Below the pieces are notes generated by a model. The model searched no databases and had not been told where the DNA came from. It saw only the letters and a list, made by a program, of their open reading frames with translations. A stretch of 25,871 bases of DNA, from NCBI GenBank assembly GCA_014376915.1, contig JACMQP010000345.1, forward strand, positions 1 through 25,871. The letters run 5' to 3'. Numbering within the stretch: the first letter of the stretch is position 1; every line of letters begins with the position of its first letter. The position numbers and the translations under genes are program-made. Below, piece by piece: positions 14,826 to 22,500 of this stretch. The DNA is from Ramlibacter sp. (GTDB lineage Bacteria; Pseudomonadota; Gammaproteobacteria; Burkholderiales; Burkholderiaceae).

Positions 14826-15694
14826 AGCTGCACCGTTCCGGTGATGCAGGTGACCGACTCGCCGCCGACCCAGATGTCTCCCGCGCCGTCCCTGCGGATC
14901 CGGACCCGGCCGGCGCGATCGAGGCAGGTCCCCTGCGCGGCGAGGTAGTCGGGCGGCATGTGGCCCTGGGTGATGAGCCAGTGCGCCAGGCTGGCATTGA
15001 GGCTGCCGGTGACAGGGTCTTCCTCGATGCCGATCGGCGCGGCGAAGGCGCGCACCTCGAGCGCCGGCGACCCGGTTTCGGCCCCGGGGTAGCGCGCGGC
15101 GACGCCGACTTTCTGGCCCAGGGCCTTCAGTGCGCCGTGGTCCGGCTTGAGCCCCAGCACGGTCTGCGGCACGTCCAGCAGCAGACCCAGCCACACCGGA
15201 CCGTTGTCCAGCAGCCGGACGGCGATGACCTGCCGCGCCTGCAGGCCGAGGGCGGCGACGACCTGCTTCAGCACGGTGGGGTCGGGCGCAGTCATCTCCA
15301 ACGGCGGCGCGGCGAAGGCGAGCTGCGGCGTTCCGCTCCGGATCCGCACCAGGCCCACCTTGCACTCCTGCACCACCATGTCCTCGCGCTGCGGCCGGCC
15401 GCCGGCCTCCAGCCAAGCGTGGCAGCTGCCCAGCGTCGGATGGCCGGCAAAAGGCAGTTCGCCGCCCGGTGTGAAGATTCGCACGCTGTAGTCGGCGGCC
15501 GGTTGCGTCGGCGGCAGCAGGAAGGTGGTTTCCGACAGGTTCGTCCAGTTCGCGAAGCGCTGCATCGCCGCGTCGTCCAGTCCGCTGCCATCGAGCACGA
15601 CGGCCAGCGGATTGCCACGGTACGGCGTCGCCGTGAAGACGTCGACCTGTTTGAAGCGGCGCTCGCGGGCTTGGCTCAAGAAAGCTGGGGGCAT
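14822..15694 (-). CDS. PhzF-family isomerase/epimerase-like protein
   Basis: 290-aa member of the PhzF/YddE family, which share the diaminopimelate epimerase fold. The conserved acid-base glutamate is E55 in N-L-S-E-T-T-F, and the G-H-P motif follows in P-F-A-G-H-P-T-L-G-S. The C-terminal half contains E-D-P-V-T-G-S-L-N-A-S, the second family signature. PhzF itself isomerises a phenazine precursor, but no phenazine genes are present here and most relatives have unknown substrates. The ATG at 15694 is 15 bp after the glutathione transferase stop. It is inside the seven-gene operon. Confidence 0.9.
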   Translation of the reverse strand: MPPAFLSQARERRFKQVDVFTATPYRGNPLAVVLDGSGLDDAAMQRFANWTNLSETTFLLPPTQPAADYSVRIFTPGGELPFAGHPTLGSCHAWLEAGGRPQREDMVVQECKVGLVRIRSGTPQLAFAAPPLEMTAPDPTVLKQVVAALGLQARQVIAVRLLDNGPVWLGLLLDVPQTVLGLKPDHGALKALGQKVGVAARYPGAETGSPALEVRAFAAPIGIEEDPVTGSLNASLAHWLITQGHMPPDYLAAQGTCLDRAGRVRIRRDGAGDIWVGGESVTCITGTVQL

Positions 15695-15709
15695 TGCGAA
15701 AAGGGTCTT

Positions 15710-16330
15710 TCAGGTCAAGGGGAAATCGAACACGCCGCGCGCGGCCGGCCGCGACAGTAGCGTGTTGTACCAGCGTTGCAGATGCGGGCGCTCCGGACGG
15801 TCTTGCGGCAGTGCCTGCCAGCGATGCACTTCGCAGGCGATGGGAATGTCGGCCATGGTCAGCCGGTCGCCGGCCATGAACGGCTGGCGCGCGAGATGGG
15901 CGTCGAGCAGCGCCAGCAGCGGCTCGGTGGCTGCGGTCGACTGTGCGATCAGGGCCGTGTCGCGCCGGTCGGCCGGCGTCCGGAACCACTGGATGAAGGC
16001 GCTGCGACCGGCCGGGTTGAGCGTCGTCTGCTGCCAGTCCATCCAGCGCTCGGCGTCGAAGCGCTGCGGCAGTTCCCGCGGATAGAGCTGGCCGGGCGAA
16101 TGTTTCGCGCACAGGTAGCGCACGATCACGTTCGACTCCCACAGCGCCATCGCATCGTCCTGCAGCAGCGGCACCAGCGCGTTTGGGTTGTGGGCCAGGT
16201 AGCCTGGCGTCCGCACGACGCCGAATTCGCTGCCGGCGTCGATGCGCTCGAATGGCAGGTCCAGTTGCTGGGCGGCGAACACCACCTTGCGGACGTTGAT
16301 GGAGGAAATGCGGCCCCAGATCTTGAGCAT
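15710..16330 (-). CDS. Glutathione S-transferase family protein
   Basis: 206-aa soluble glutathione transferase. The N-terminal thioredoxin-like domain (1-80) begins M-L-K-I-W-G-R-I-S-S-I-N-V-R-K-V, where a serine could be the glutathione-activating residue. It contains the N-P-N-A-L-V-P-L-L cis-proline motif and the glutathione-binding W-E-S-N-V-I-V-R-Y-L. The C-terminal helical domain (about 88-206) includes F-M-A-G-D-R-L-T-M-A-D-I-P, the conserved N-capping motif. It would conjugate or isomerise an electrophile; the substrate is not evident. It is 11 bp after the aminotransferase gene, so almost certainly in the same transcript. Confidence 0.92.
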   Translation of the reverse strand: MLKIWGRISSINVRKVVFAAQQLDLPFERIDAGSEFGVVRTPGYLAHNPNALVPLLQDDAMALWESNVIVRYLCAKHSPGQLYPRELPQRFDAERWMDWQQTTLNPAGRSAFIQWFRTPADRRDTALIAQSTAATEPLLALLDAHLARQPFMAGDRLTMADIPIACEVHRWQALPQDRPERPHLQRWYNTLLSRPAARGVFDFPLT

Positions 16331-16341
16331 CGCTCAGGCTT

Positions 16342-17556
16342 TCATATCTTCCGCAGCGCCGGTGTCTCGCGAATGGCGGCGGCCAACGCTGCGACGCCGG
16401 TGTCGATCTGCTCCACGCTGGCCGTGACAAAGGACAGGCGCACAGTCCGCGAATCCGCATGGTCGGCGAAGAAGGCGGAGCCCGGTACGAAGGCGACGCC
16501 CTTGTCCACGGCCCGCGGCAGCAGTTCGACCGCATCGACGCCCACCGGCAGCCGGGCCCACAGGAACATGCCGCCGGCCGGCGTGTTCCATTGCACGTCC
16601 AGGCCCGCCATTTCACGCTCGAGCGCGGCCAACATCGCGTTGCGCTGCGATTTGTAAAGCGCACGGATGGTCGGCACATGGCGGTCCAGGAAGCCGTCCT
16701 TCATCACTTCGGCCACCATCCGCTGGTTGAAGCTGGGGCTGTGCAGGTCGGCGGCCTGCTTGGCCTGCAGCAGCTTCGGATACAGCGCTTGCGGCGCGAC
16801 CAGGAAGCCGAGCCGCAGGCCCGGCGCCAGCACCTTGGAGAACGAGCCCAGGTAGACGCAGCCTTCCGGATGGCGGGCCGACAGCGGCAGCGGCGGGGGC
16901 TGGTCGAACCAGAGGTCGCCGTAGGGGTTGTCCTCGATCAGCGGCAGGCCCACGGCGGCGGCGCGCTGCGACACCGCCGCACGACGCGACTCGGTCATCG
17001 TGCGTCCGGTCGGGTTCTGGAAATTCGGCAGCACGTAAAAGAAACGGGCCCGATCGAGGCCGGTGCCAGCCTTGGAGGCGAGGTCGTCGACGCTGACGCC
17101 TTCGTCGTCGCTGGTCACGCTCACCACCTCCGGCTCCATCGGCATGAAGGCTTGCAGCGCGCCGAGATAGGTCGGCGTCTCCACCAGGATCCGGGAGCCG
17201 GCGTCGATCAGAATCTTGGCGACCAGGTCGAGCCCCTGCTGTGAGCCGGTGGTGATCAGCACCTGGGACGGGTCGACCGGCCACGGCAGGCCGGTCGCGA
17301 CCATTTCGCGCAGCGGGCCATAGCCCTCGCTGGCGGCGTACTGCAAGGCAACGTGGCCGTCGTCGCGCAGCACCTTGGCGCAAGCCTCGGTGAAAGCCTG
17401 GACCGGAAAGGTTTTTGGCGACGGCAGGCCACCGGCGAAGCTGATGATGCCGGGCCGCTCGGTGACCTTCAGGATCTCGCGGATGACGGACGGATTCATC
17501 TTCTCGGCGCGCCGCGCCAGCATCCAGGGGGTCTGCTGCAGGTCGTTCAGTTTCAT
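16342..17556 (-). CDS. PLP-dependent aminotransferase, LysN/2-aminoadipate type
   Basis: 404-aa fold-type I aminotransferase of the MocR-like/LysN subgroup. The Schiff-base lysine is K241 in S-F-S-K-V-L-A-P-G-L-R-L-G. Other family marks are I-I-S-F-A-G-G-L-P-S-P-K-T-F near residue 40, Q-Y-A-A-S-E-G-Y-G-P-L-R, and P-N-F-Q-N-P-T-G-R-T. It would transfer an amino group from an amino acid to a 2-oxo acid such as 2-oxoglutarate; the exact substrate cannot be read off. GAAGGAG lies about 6 nt upstream of the ATG at 17556, the strongest ribosome binding site in this operon. It is 29 bp after the EamA-family gene. Confidence 0.92.
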   Translation of the reverse strand: MKLNDLQQTPWMLARRAEKMNPSVIREILKVTERPGIISFAGGLPSPKTFPVQAFTEACAKVLRDDGHVALQYAASEGYGPLREMVATGLPWPVDPSQVLITTGSQQGLDLVAKILIDAGSRILVETPTYLGALQAFMPMEPEVVSVTSDDEGVSVDDLASKAGTGLDRARFFYVLPNFQNPTGRTMTESRRAAVSQRAAAVGLPLIEDNPYGDLWFDQPPPLPLSARHPEGCVYLGSFSKVLAPGLRLGFLVAPQALYPKLLQAKQAADLHSPSFNQRMVAEVMKDGFLDRHVPTIRALYKSQRNAMLAALEREMAGLDVQWNTPAGGMFLWARLPVGVDAVELLPRAVDKGVAFVPGSAFFADHADSRTVRLSFVTASVEQIDTGVAALAAAIRETPALRKI

Positions 17557-17585
17557 GCTTGCTCCTTCTACAGTCTATTGGAGTC

Positions 17586-18482
17586 TCAGGCGGCGACCCG
17601 GACCGGCATTTTCTTCCCGATGAACACGGTCGCGATCACGGCCACGGCAAAGCCCAGGGTCAGCGCATCGAGCCGCTCTCCAAGCAGCGGCACGGCGAAC
17701 AGCATGCCCAGGAACGGTTGCAGCAACTGCACCTGGCTGACGCGCACAGTGCCGCCCAGCGCCAAACCGCGGTACCAGGCGAAGAACCCCAGCCACATCG
17801 AGAACACGGCAACGTAGCCGAAGCCCCACCAGGCGCTGGCCTGCACCGGGGCGCCGGGGCGCGTGACCCATGCCAGCGGCAAGGTGAACGGCAGCGCCAG
17901 CACCAGCGCCCAGCAGATCACGTGTTCGGCGCGCATGTGATGCGACAGCCGGGCGCCGTAGCCGTAACCGATCGCGGCGCAGCCCATGGCCAGCAGCAGC
18001 AGGGCGTCGGCCGGCTGGATTGCGAGGCCGCCGGTCCCAGAGCGCAGCACGGCAAACGCGATCACCAGAGCGCTGCCGACCAGCGCGCAGGCCCAGAAGC
18101 CGGACGAAGGCCGCTGGTGGTGCAGGCAGGCGCCGACCGCGGCGGTGGCCAGCGGCAGCACGCCGACGATCACGCTGGCATGCACGGCCTCGACATGCCG
18201 CATCGCGATCGACGTCAGCAGGGGAAATCCGAACACGACGCCACCAGCCGTGACGGCCAGCGGCCACCAGTGGCGGCGCGCGGGAACCGAAGCATGGGTG
18301 ACGAGGAGGAAAATGGCGGACAGCACCGCGGCGGCCACCGCACGTCCCAGCGCGGTGAAGGCGCCCGACAGCTGCGGCGCATCCGGCGTGCCGACCGCCA
18401 GCCGGGTCATCGGCAGGGTCAGCGCGAAAATGACCACGCCCAGCATGCCCAGCCATAGACCCCTGGTTTCGTCGCGCTTCAT
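17586..18482 (-). CDS. EamA/DMT-family transporter, probable exporter
   Basis: 298-aa inner-membrane protein with about ten hydrophobic segments in two EamA halves, typical of drug/metabolite transporters such as YdcZ/RhtA-like amino-acid exporters. Recognisable stretches include G-M-L-G-V-V-I-F-A-L-T-L-P near the start and Q-P-F-L-G-M-L-F-A-V-P-L-L-G-E-R-L in the second half. It ends in a basic tail, K-K-M-P-V-R-V-A-A. The start ATG at 18482 overlaps the LysE stop (ATGA). A pair of unrelated exporters side by side suggests the operon product or substrate must be expelled. Confidence 0.88.
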   Translation of the reverse strand: MKRDETRGLWLGMLGVVIFALTLPMTRLAVGTPDAPQLSGAFTALGRAVAAAVLSAIFLLVTHASVPARRHWWPLAVTAGGVVFGFPLLTSIAMRHVEAVHASVIVGVLPLATAAVGACLHHQRPSSGFWACALVGSALVIAFAVLRSGTGGLAIQPADALLLLAMGCAAIGYGYGARLSHHMRAEHVICWALVLALPFTLPLAWVTRPGAPVQASAWWGFGYVAVFSMWLGFFAWYRGLALGGTVRVSQVQLLQPFLGMLFAVPLLGERLDALTLGFAVAVIATVFIGKKMPVRVAA

Positions 18483-19105
18483 ACAGCGAGCATCCAGCCG
18501 GCCGTGGCTAGCAGCACCAAAGCCAGCACGCGATTGAACCACCGCAGGCGGGGCCCGTGCGCCAGCCACTGGCGCAGCAGCGAGCCGAGCAGCGCATAAC
18601 TGAAGTTGCTGGCGAAGGCGAACACCACCACCACCGCGCAGATGATCGCTAGCCGCTGCCCGGGGTTTGGGGCGGGATGGCCGGCGGCGTTCACGACCCA
18701 GCCGGCGGTCAGAGTCAGCGCCAGCATCCACGCCTTGATGTTGAGGAACTGCAACGCCACACCCTGGCGGAAGGTGACGTCGAGCAACGACTGGTCCACC
18801 TGCGCGGGGTGCCCGGTTTTCGCCAGCTTCCAGGCCAGCCACAGCATGTAGCCGGCGCCCGCCACCTTCACCGCCCAGCGCAACGCCGGGGCGCCCGTCA
18901 CCAGCGCCCCCAGTCCCAGTCCGCTGGCGAGCATCAGGAGGGTCCAGCCGGCCGGCACCGCAAGGCAGAAGCGCAGGGCGCGCTTCAAGCCATGGTTGGC
19001 CGCCAGCGCGGTGGATAGCGTCGTGTTGGGACCGGGCGAAAAGCTCATGGCGGCGCAAAACACGAGCAGGGCGGTGACTTCGGCGGCGGTCATGGGCATG
19101 GGCAT
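18479..19105 (-). CDS. LysE/RhtB-family amino-acid exporter
   Basis: 208-aa membrane protein with about six transmembrane segments. The LysE-family signature S-F-S-P-G-P-N-T-T-L-S is near residue 22, followed by G-L-K-R-A-L-R-F and, mid-protein, F-L-N-I-K-A-W-M-L-A-L. These proteins export amino acids or related metabolites by proton antiport. Three in-frame ATGs lie 6 bp apart (19105, 19099, 19093) because GGGCAT is repeated; the true start is not decidable, and the outermost is given. It is the first gene of the seven-gene operon and is divergent from the MocR regulator. Confidence 0.9.
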   Translation of the reverse strand: MPMPMTAAEVTALLVFCAAMSFSPGPNTTLSTALAANHGLKRALRFCLAVPAGWTLLMLASGLGLGALVTGAPALRWAVKVAGAGYMLWLAWKLAKTGHPAQVDQSLLDVTFRQGVALQFLNIKAWMLALTLTAGWVVNAAGHPAPNPGQRLAIICAVVVVFAFASNFSYALLGSLLRQWLAHGPRLRWFNRVLALVLLATAGWMLAV

Positions 19106-19164
19106 TGGCGGCGGAAGGGGAATTGCCGCAGCATGAAGTTCAATGTAATCTTGGCGTCAATACA

Positions 19165-19209
19165 CGACCGGTACAGTTGCTCGGCGCAGTTTCCGATCTG
19201 TACTGGTCG
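19165..19209. promoter_or_regulatory. Inverted-repeat operator between lysE-type gene and mocR-type gene
   Basis: The arms CGACCGGTACAG (19165-19176) and CTGTACTGGTCG (19198-19209) are inverted repeats agreeing at 11 of 12 positions, with centres 33 bp apart, about three helical turns. The left arm is 5 bp upstream of a possible -35 (TTGACG at 19160-19155, minus strand) for the leftward operon; the -10 is unclear. Such dyads are expected binding sites for the dimeric MocR-type protein encoded at 19240. Confidence 0.75.
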
Positions 19210-19239
19210 CTCTGGCAATACAGGAAAGGCGGCCGCTTC

Positions 19240-20673
19240 ATGTTGCTCAAGACCTCCTCCCAAACCCTGACGGAGCAATTGTCGGCGCGTTTCGCCGAGC
19301 GGATCCGCACCCGGCTGCTGGCGCCGGGCGCGCGCTTGCCCTCCGTGCGTCAGTGCGCGCAGCAGCAGCAGGTGAGCCCGTCGACGGTGGTCGCGGCCTA
19401 CGACCAGCTGCTGGCGCAGGGCCTGGTGGAGGCACGCAAGAACCGCGGTTTCTTCGTGCGCGAGCTGGCGTCGGCACGCAGTCCCCACCCGCGCGGACCG
19501 GCGGCGCGCAAGCCGCCGGCCGCGGGCGCGCCGGCGCAGCCGGAACCGCGCCGGCCGTTCGACGCCACCGCACTGATCCGCGGCATGTTCCAGCAGGTGA
19601 GCAGCAAGCCACAGCCCGGGATGGGCGTGTTCCCGCCGGACTGGCTGAAATCCAGCTTCATGCCGGCGGCTGTGCGCAAGGTGGCCTCGTCCCGGGCGCT
19701 GCAGGAATGGTCGCTGCAGTACGGCGAGCCGCTCGGCGACAGCGGGCTACGCCTCGCCTTGTCCAAGAAGCTGGCGGCCCTGTCGCTGCATGCCGCGCCG
19801 GAACACATCATCACCACCGTCGGCGCGACCCATGCGCTGGATATTGTCAGCCGCACGCTGCTTCGGCCCGGGGACCCGGTGATGGTGGAGGAGCCGGGCT
19901 GGGCCGTGGAGTTCGCCCGCCTGGCCGCGCTCGGAATGCGGATCCTGCCGGTGCCGCGGCTGGCCGACGGACCGGACCTGGACGTGATGCAACGCTATTG
20001 CGAATTGCACCAGCCCAAACTGTTCGTCAGTGTGAGCGTGTTCCACAACCCGACCGGCTACTGCCTGTCGCCCGGCAGCGCGCATCGCATCCTGCAATTG
20101 GCCAGCCAGCACAACTTTCACGTGGTCGAGGACGATACCTACAGCCACATCGCGCCCGAGCACGCGACCCGGATGTGCGCGCTGGACGGCTTGCAACGCA
20201 CCATCTACGTCAGCGGCTTTGCCAAGATCCTGGCGCCCAACTGGCGCGTCGGCTTTCTGGCAGCGCCGCCGTCGCTGGTCGAGCCGCTGCTGGACACCAA
20301 GCTGTTGGGAACCCTCACCACGCCCGCGCTGCTGGAAAAGGCGCTGGCGCTGTGCATCGAACAAGGCCAGCTGCGCCGCCATGCCGAGCGCATCCGCACG
20401 CGGCTGGACGCGGCTCGCAGCCGCAGCGTGAAGCTGGCGCTCAACGCCGGCTGCCGCTTCGCTGCAGAGCCTGCGGGACTGTTCGGCTGGGTCGACACCG
20501 GCGTCGACACCGACGCGTTGTCGCAAAGCATGCTGGACGAGGGCTACCTGCTGGCGCCGGGGGCGCTGTTCCACGCCGAACGCAAGCCGAGCACCCTGAT
20601 GCGGATCAATTTCGCCACCACGCAGGAGGCCGCGTTCTGGCGCATGTACGCGCACCTGGTCCGCAAGATGTGA
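19240..20673 (+). CDS. MocR/GntR-family regulator with aminotransferase domain
   Basis: 477-aa transcription factor. Residues about 5-75 form a GntR winged helix (L-P-S-V-R-Q-C-A-Q-Q-Q-Q-V-S-P-S-T-V-V-A-A-Y recognition region). A proline/alanine-rich linker (about 80-110) joins it to a full fold-type I aminotransferase domain with the PLP lysine K329 in S-G-F-A-K-I-L-A-P-N-W-R-V-G. MocR proteins sense PLP or an amino-acid-PLP adduct and switch neighbouring genes. The likely target is the divergent seven-gene operon, through the dyad at 19165-19209, and possibly its own gene. I chose the ATG at 19240, with AGGAAAGG about 10 nt upstream; the frame is open back to 19105, but that part would run across the operator and lacks domain similarity. 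Confidence 0.92.
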   Translation: MLLKTSSQTLTEQLSARFAERIRTRLLAPGARLPSVRQCAQQQQVSPSTVVAAYDQLLAQGLVEARKNRGFFVRELASARSPHPRGPAARKPPAAGAPAQPEPRRPFDATALIRGMFQQVSSKPQPGMGVFPPDWLKSSFMPAAVRKVASSRALQEWSLQYGEPLGDSGLRLALSKKLAALSLHAAPEHIITTVGATHALDIVSRTLLRPGDPVMVEEPGWAVEFARLAALGMRILPVPRLADGPDLDVMQRYCELHQPKLFVSVSVFHNPTGYCLSPGSAHRILQLASQHNFHVVEDDTYSHIAPEHATRMCALDGLQRTIYVSGFAKILAPNWRVGFLAAPPSLVEPLLDTKLLGTLTTPALLEKALALCIEQGQLRRHAERIRTRLDAARSRSVKLALNAGCRFAAEPAGLFGWVDTGVDTDALSQSMLDEGYLLAPGALFHAERKPSTLMRINFATTQEAAFWRMYAHLVRKM

Positions 20674-20678
20674 ATCGA

Positions 20679-20694
20679 GGCGGTCGAAGCCGCC
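20679..20694. terminator. Short hairpin between convergent genes
   Basis: GGCGG (20679-20683), loop TCGAAG, CCGCC (20690-20694) lies in the 27-bp gap between two converging genes. The stem is only 5 bp and no T-tract follows on either strand, so it is at best a weak bidirectional terminator. Confidence 0.3.
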
Positions 20695-20700
20695 GGCCGG

Positions 20701-22416
20701 TCAAAGCATCTCTTCAGGGGCCAGCGGCCCCAGCACCCGCACCAGAAACTTCAGCTTGGTGCTGGCATCCGGTTCGCTGGTGGCGTCCTTGAACGGCGCG
20801 CCGGCGGGGGCGCGCCAGAGCAGCGAATCGCCGGCGAGCTCAAGCCGGTAGGCGCCGTTGGCCAGGCTGTTTTCGACCAGCCGGGTCGACTCGCGGGCCA
20901 GCGCCACGCTGCGGATCACCAGCGCGACTTCGCTGTTTTTCAGTTGCGAGCGCAGGTCGAGGTTCATCGAGCCGATCACGGCCAGGCGGCCGTCGATGAT
21001 CACCGCTTTGCTGTGCAGGCTGGCCCGGCCGCTGCTGGCCTTGGAGCCCCCGACGCCGCCGCCCGAGCCGAACGGGCCTCCCGACTGGGCTGCCCGGAAG
21101 TTGATGCCCGACCCCAAGCCGCCGGCCGAACCTTCCTGCTCAGCCCGCATTTCATACAGCTCCACGCCCATTTCAAGCAGCCGCTTGCGATAACGCGCGT
21201 AACCGGCGTGCGCCGCTGGGGCGTCGTTGGAGGCGAGCGAATTGGTCAAGACCCGGATTCGAATCCCCCGCCGTCGCAGCTCGCGAAAGACCTGCATCAT
21301 CCGCTGGCCGGGGACAAAGTAAGGGGAAAGGATCAGAACGTCCGATTTGGCCTGTCCCATCAGCGCCAGCAGGCCGTCGATGAGTGTGTCGCCGGCATCG
21401 ACTTCGTCGTCGCCGGGGCCGACTTTCCCCGGCTTGTCGACCATCAGCGCCGATGGCGCCCAGATCAAGGGAACCTGCTGCAGGTCGAGCACTTGGCTTT
21501 GCACGCCGGTCGTGGTGACGTCCGGCAGCACCGATGCCGTGTGCGTCACCGTCACCTCGACCTGCGTGGTCTTCGGTGACTGCGACGCATCGATGCCGCT
21601 GGCGACCGGTTGGGGCTTGCGCAACCGGTCCAGGTCTTGTTTGTCCAGCAGCGCTTCAACCGGATAGGCGAGTTCGTTATTCCAGTACGTGTCGAAGCTG
21701 GCGGACATGTCGCGCACGATGCGGCCCGCCGCCAACACGTCCAGGTCGACGAAATTGCTCTCCTCGCCGCGCCCGAAGTAGGCGTCGCCCAGGTTGCGGC
21801 CGCCGGTGATGCCCCATGCGTTGTCGGCGATGAAGAGCTTGTTGTGCATGCGTTTCTGAATCTGGCCGATGTCGTGCAGCGAGGTGAAGATGCGGCCGAT
21901 CAGCGAGGCGCGCGAGCCCGGCAGCGGGTTGTACAGGCGCAGTTCGATGTTCTTGAGGAAAGCCAGCCGCAGCACCTGGGCATCCGCTCCCACGCTGTTG
22001 AAGTCATCGAGCAGGATGCGCACGCGGACGCCGCGCTCGGCGGCTGCCGTCAGGCGCTCGAGCAACTGTTTGGTGCTGCTGTCGGCGTGGATGGCGTAGT
22101 ACTGCAGGTCCAGCGTCCGCTGGGCGCCTTCGATCAGCGCCAGCCGGCTGGTGAAGGCAATGTCCACGCTGTCCAGCAACCGAAAGCCGGAGTCGGCACG
22201 GGCCGTCGCTTGCGCACGCCGCTTCAGTGCCAACCGACCGAGCGAGGTGTCATCCGGAGCGTTGAACGCCGTCGACACCGGCCGGGCGACGCTGCTTGGC
22301 AGGCTGGCGCAGCCCGCGGCCCAGGTCGCCAGCATCGACACCAGCACGACGCGCAGCAGGAATAGCCAGCCATGGCCTCGGGAAGAAGCGGCGAAGGAAG
22401 ATGGAGGTTGTGCCAT
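20701..22416 (-). CDS. Phospholipase D-family protein, cardiolipin synthase-like lipoprotein
   Basis: 571-aa member of the phospholipase D superfamily with two HKD motifs: H191-x-K193-x4-D198 (M-H-N-K-L-F-I-A-D) and H468-x-K470-x4-D475 (L-H-S-K-A-V-I-I-D), each followed by a G-x-x-N segment. It resembles ClsC/YmdC-type cardiolipin synthases, which join phosphatidyl groups in the inner membrane. The N-terminus has a hydrophobic stretch and a lipobox-like A-A-G-C (near residue 36), so it may be a lipoprotein. A glycine/serine-rich insert of about 35 residues lies just before the second HKD motif. I chose the ATG at 22416 over a TTG at 22422. The upstream gap to 22500 is A/T-richer than its surroundings and may hold its promoter. 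Confidence 0.88.
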   Translation of the reverse strand: MAQPPSSFAASSRGHGWLFLLRVVLVSMLATWAAGCASLPSSVARPVSTAFNAPDDTSLGRLALKRRAQATARADSGFRLLDSVDIAFTSRLALIEGAQRTLDLQYYAIHADSSTKQLLERLTAAAERGVRVRILLDDFNSVGADAQVLRLAFLKNIELRLYNPLPGSRASLIGRIFTSLHDIGQIQKRMHNKLFIADNAWGITGGRNLGDAYFGRGEESNFVDLDVLAAGRIVRDMSASFDTYWNNELAYPVEALLDKQDLDRLRKPQPVASGIDASQSPKTTQVEVTVTHTASVLPDVTTTGVQSQVLDLQQVPLIWAPSALMVDKPGKVGPGDDEVDAGDTLIDGLLALMGQAKSDVLILSPYFVPGQRMMQVFRELRRRGIRIRVLTNSLASNDAPAAHAGYARYRKRLLEMGVELYEMRAEQEGSAGGLGSGINFRAAQSGGPFGSGGGVGGSKASSGRASLHSKAVIIDGRLAVIGSMNLDLRSQLKNSEVALVIRSVALARESTRLVENSLANGAYRLELAGDSLLWRAPAGAPFKDATSEPDASTKLKFLVRVLGPLAPEEML

Positions 22417-22500
22417 GTGCAATAAATGTACCTGCGGCCGGGTTGCACCGGACGCGTTAAAAAAGTCAGCCGTCGCCCTAAATTTGTGCAGGACAGCGGC

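Noticed and set aside
14826..16679. Upstream extension of the glyoxalase-like gene frame to more than 800 aa
   Set aside because: The extension is read out of frame through the PhzF, GST and aminotransferase genes; the GTGA overlap at 14822-14825 gives the real start.
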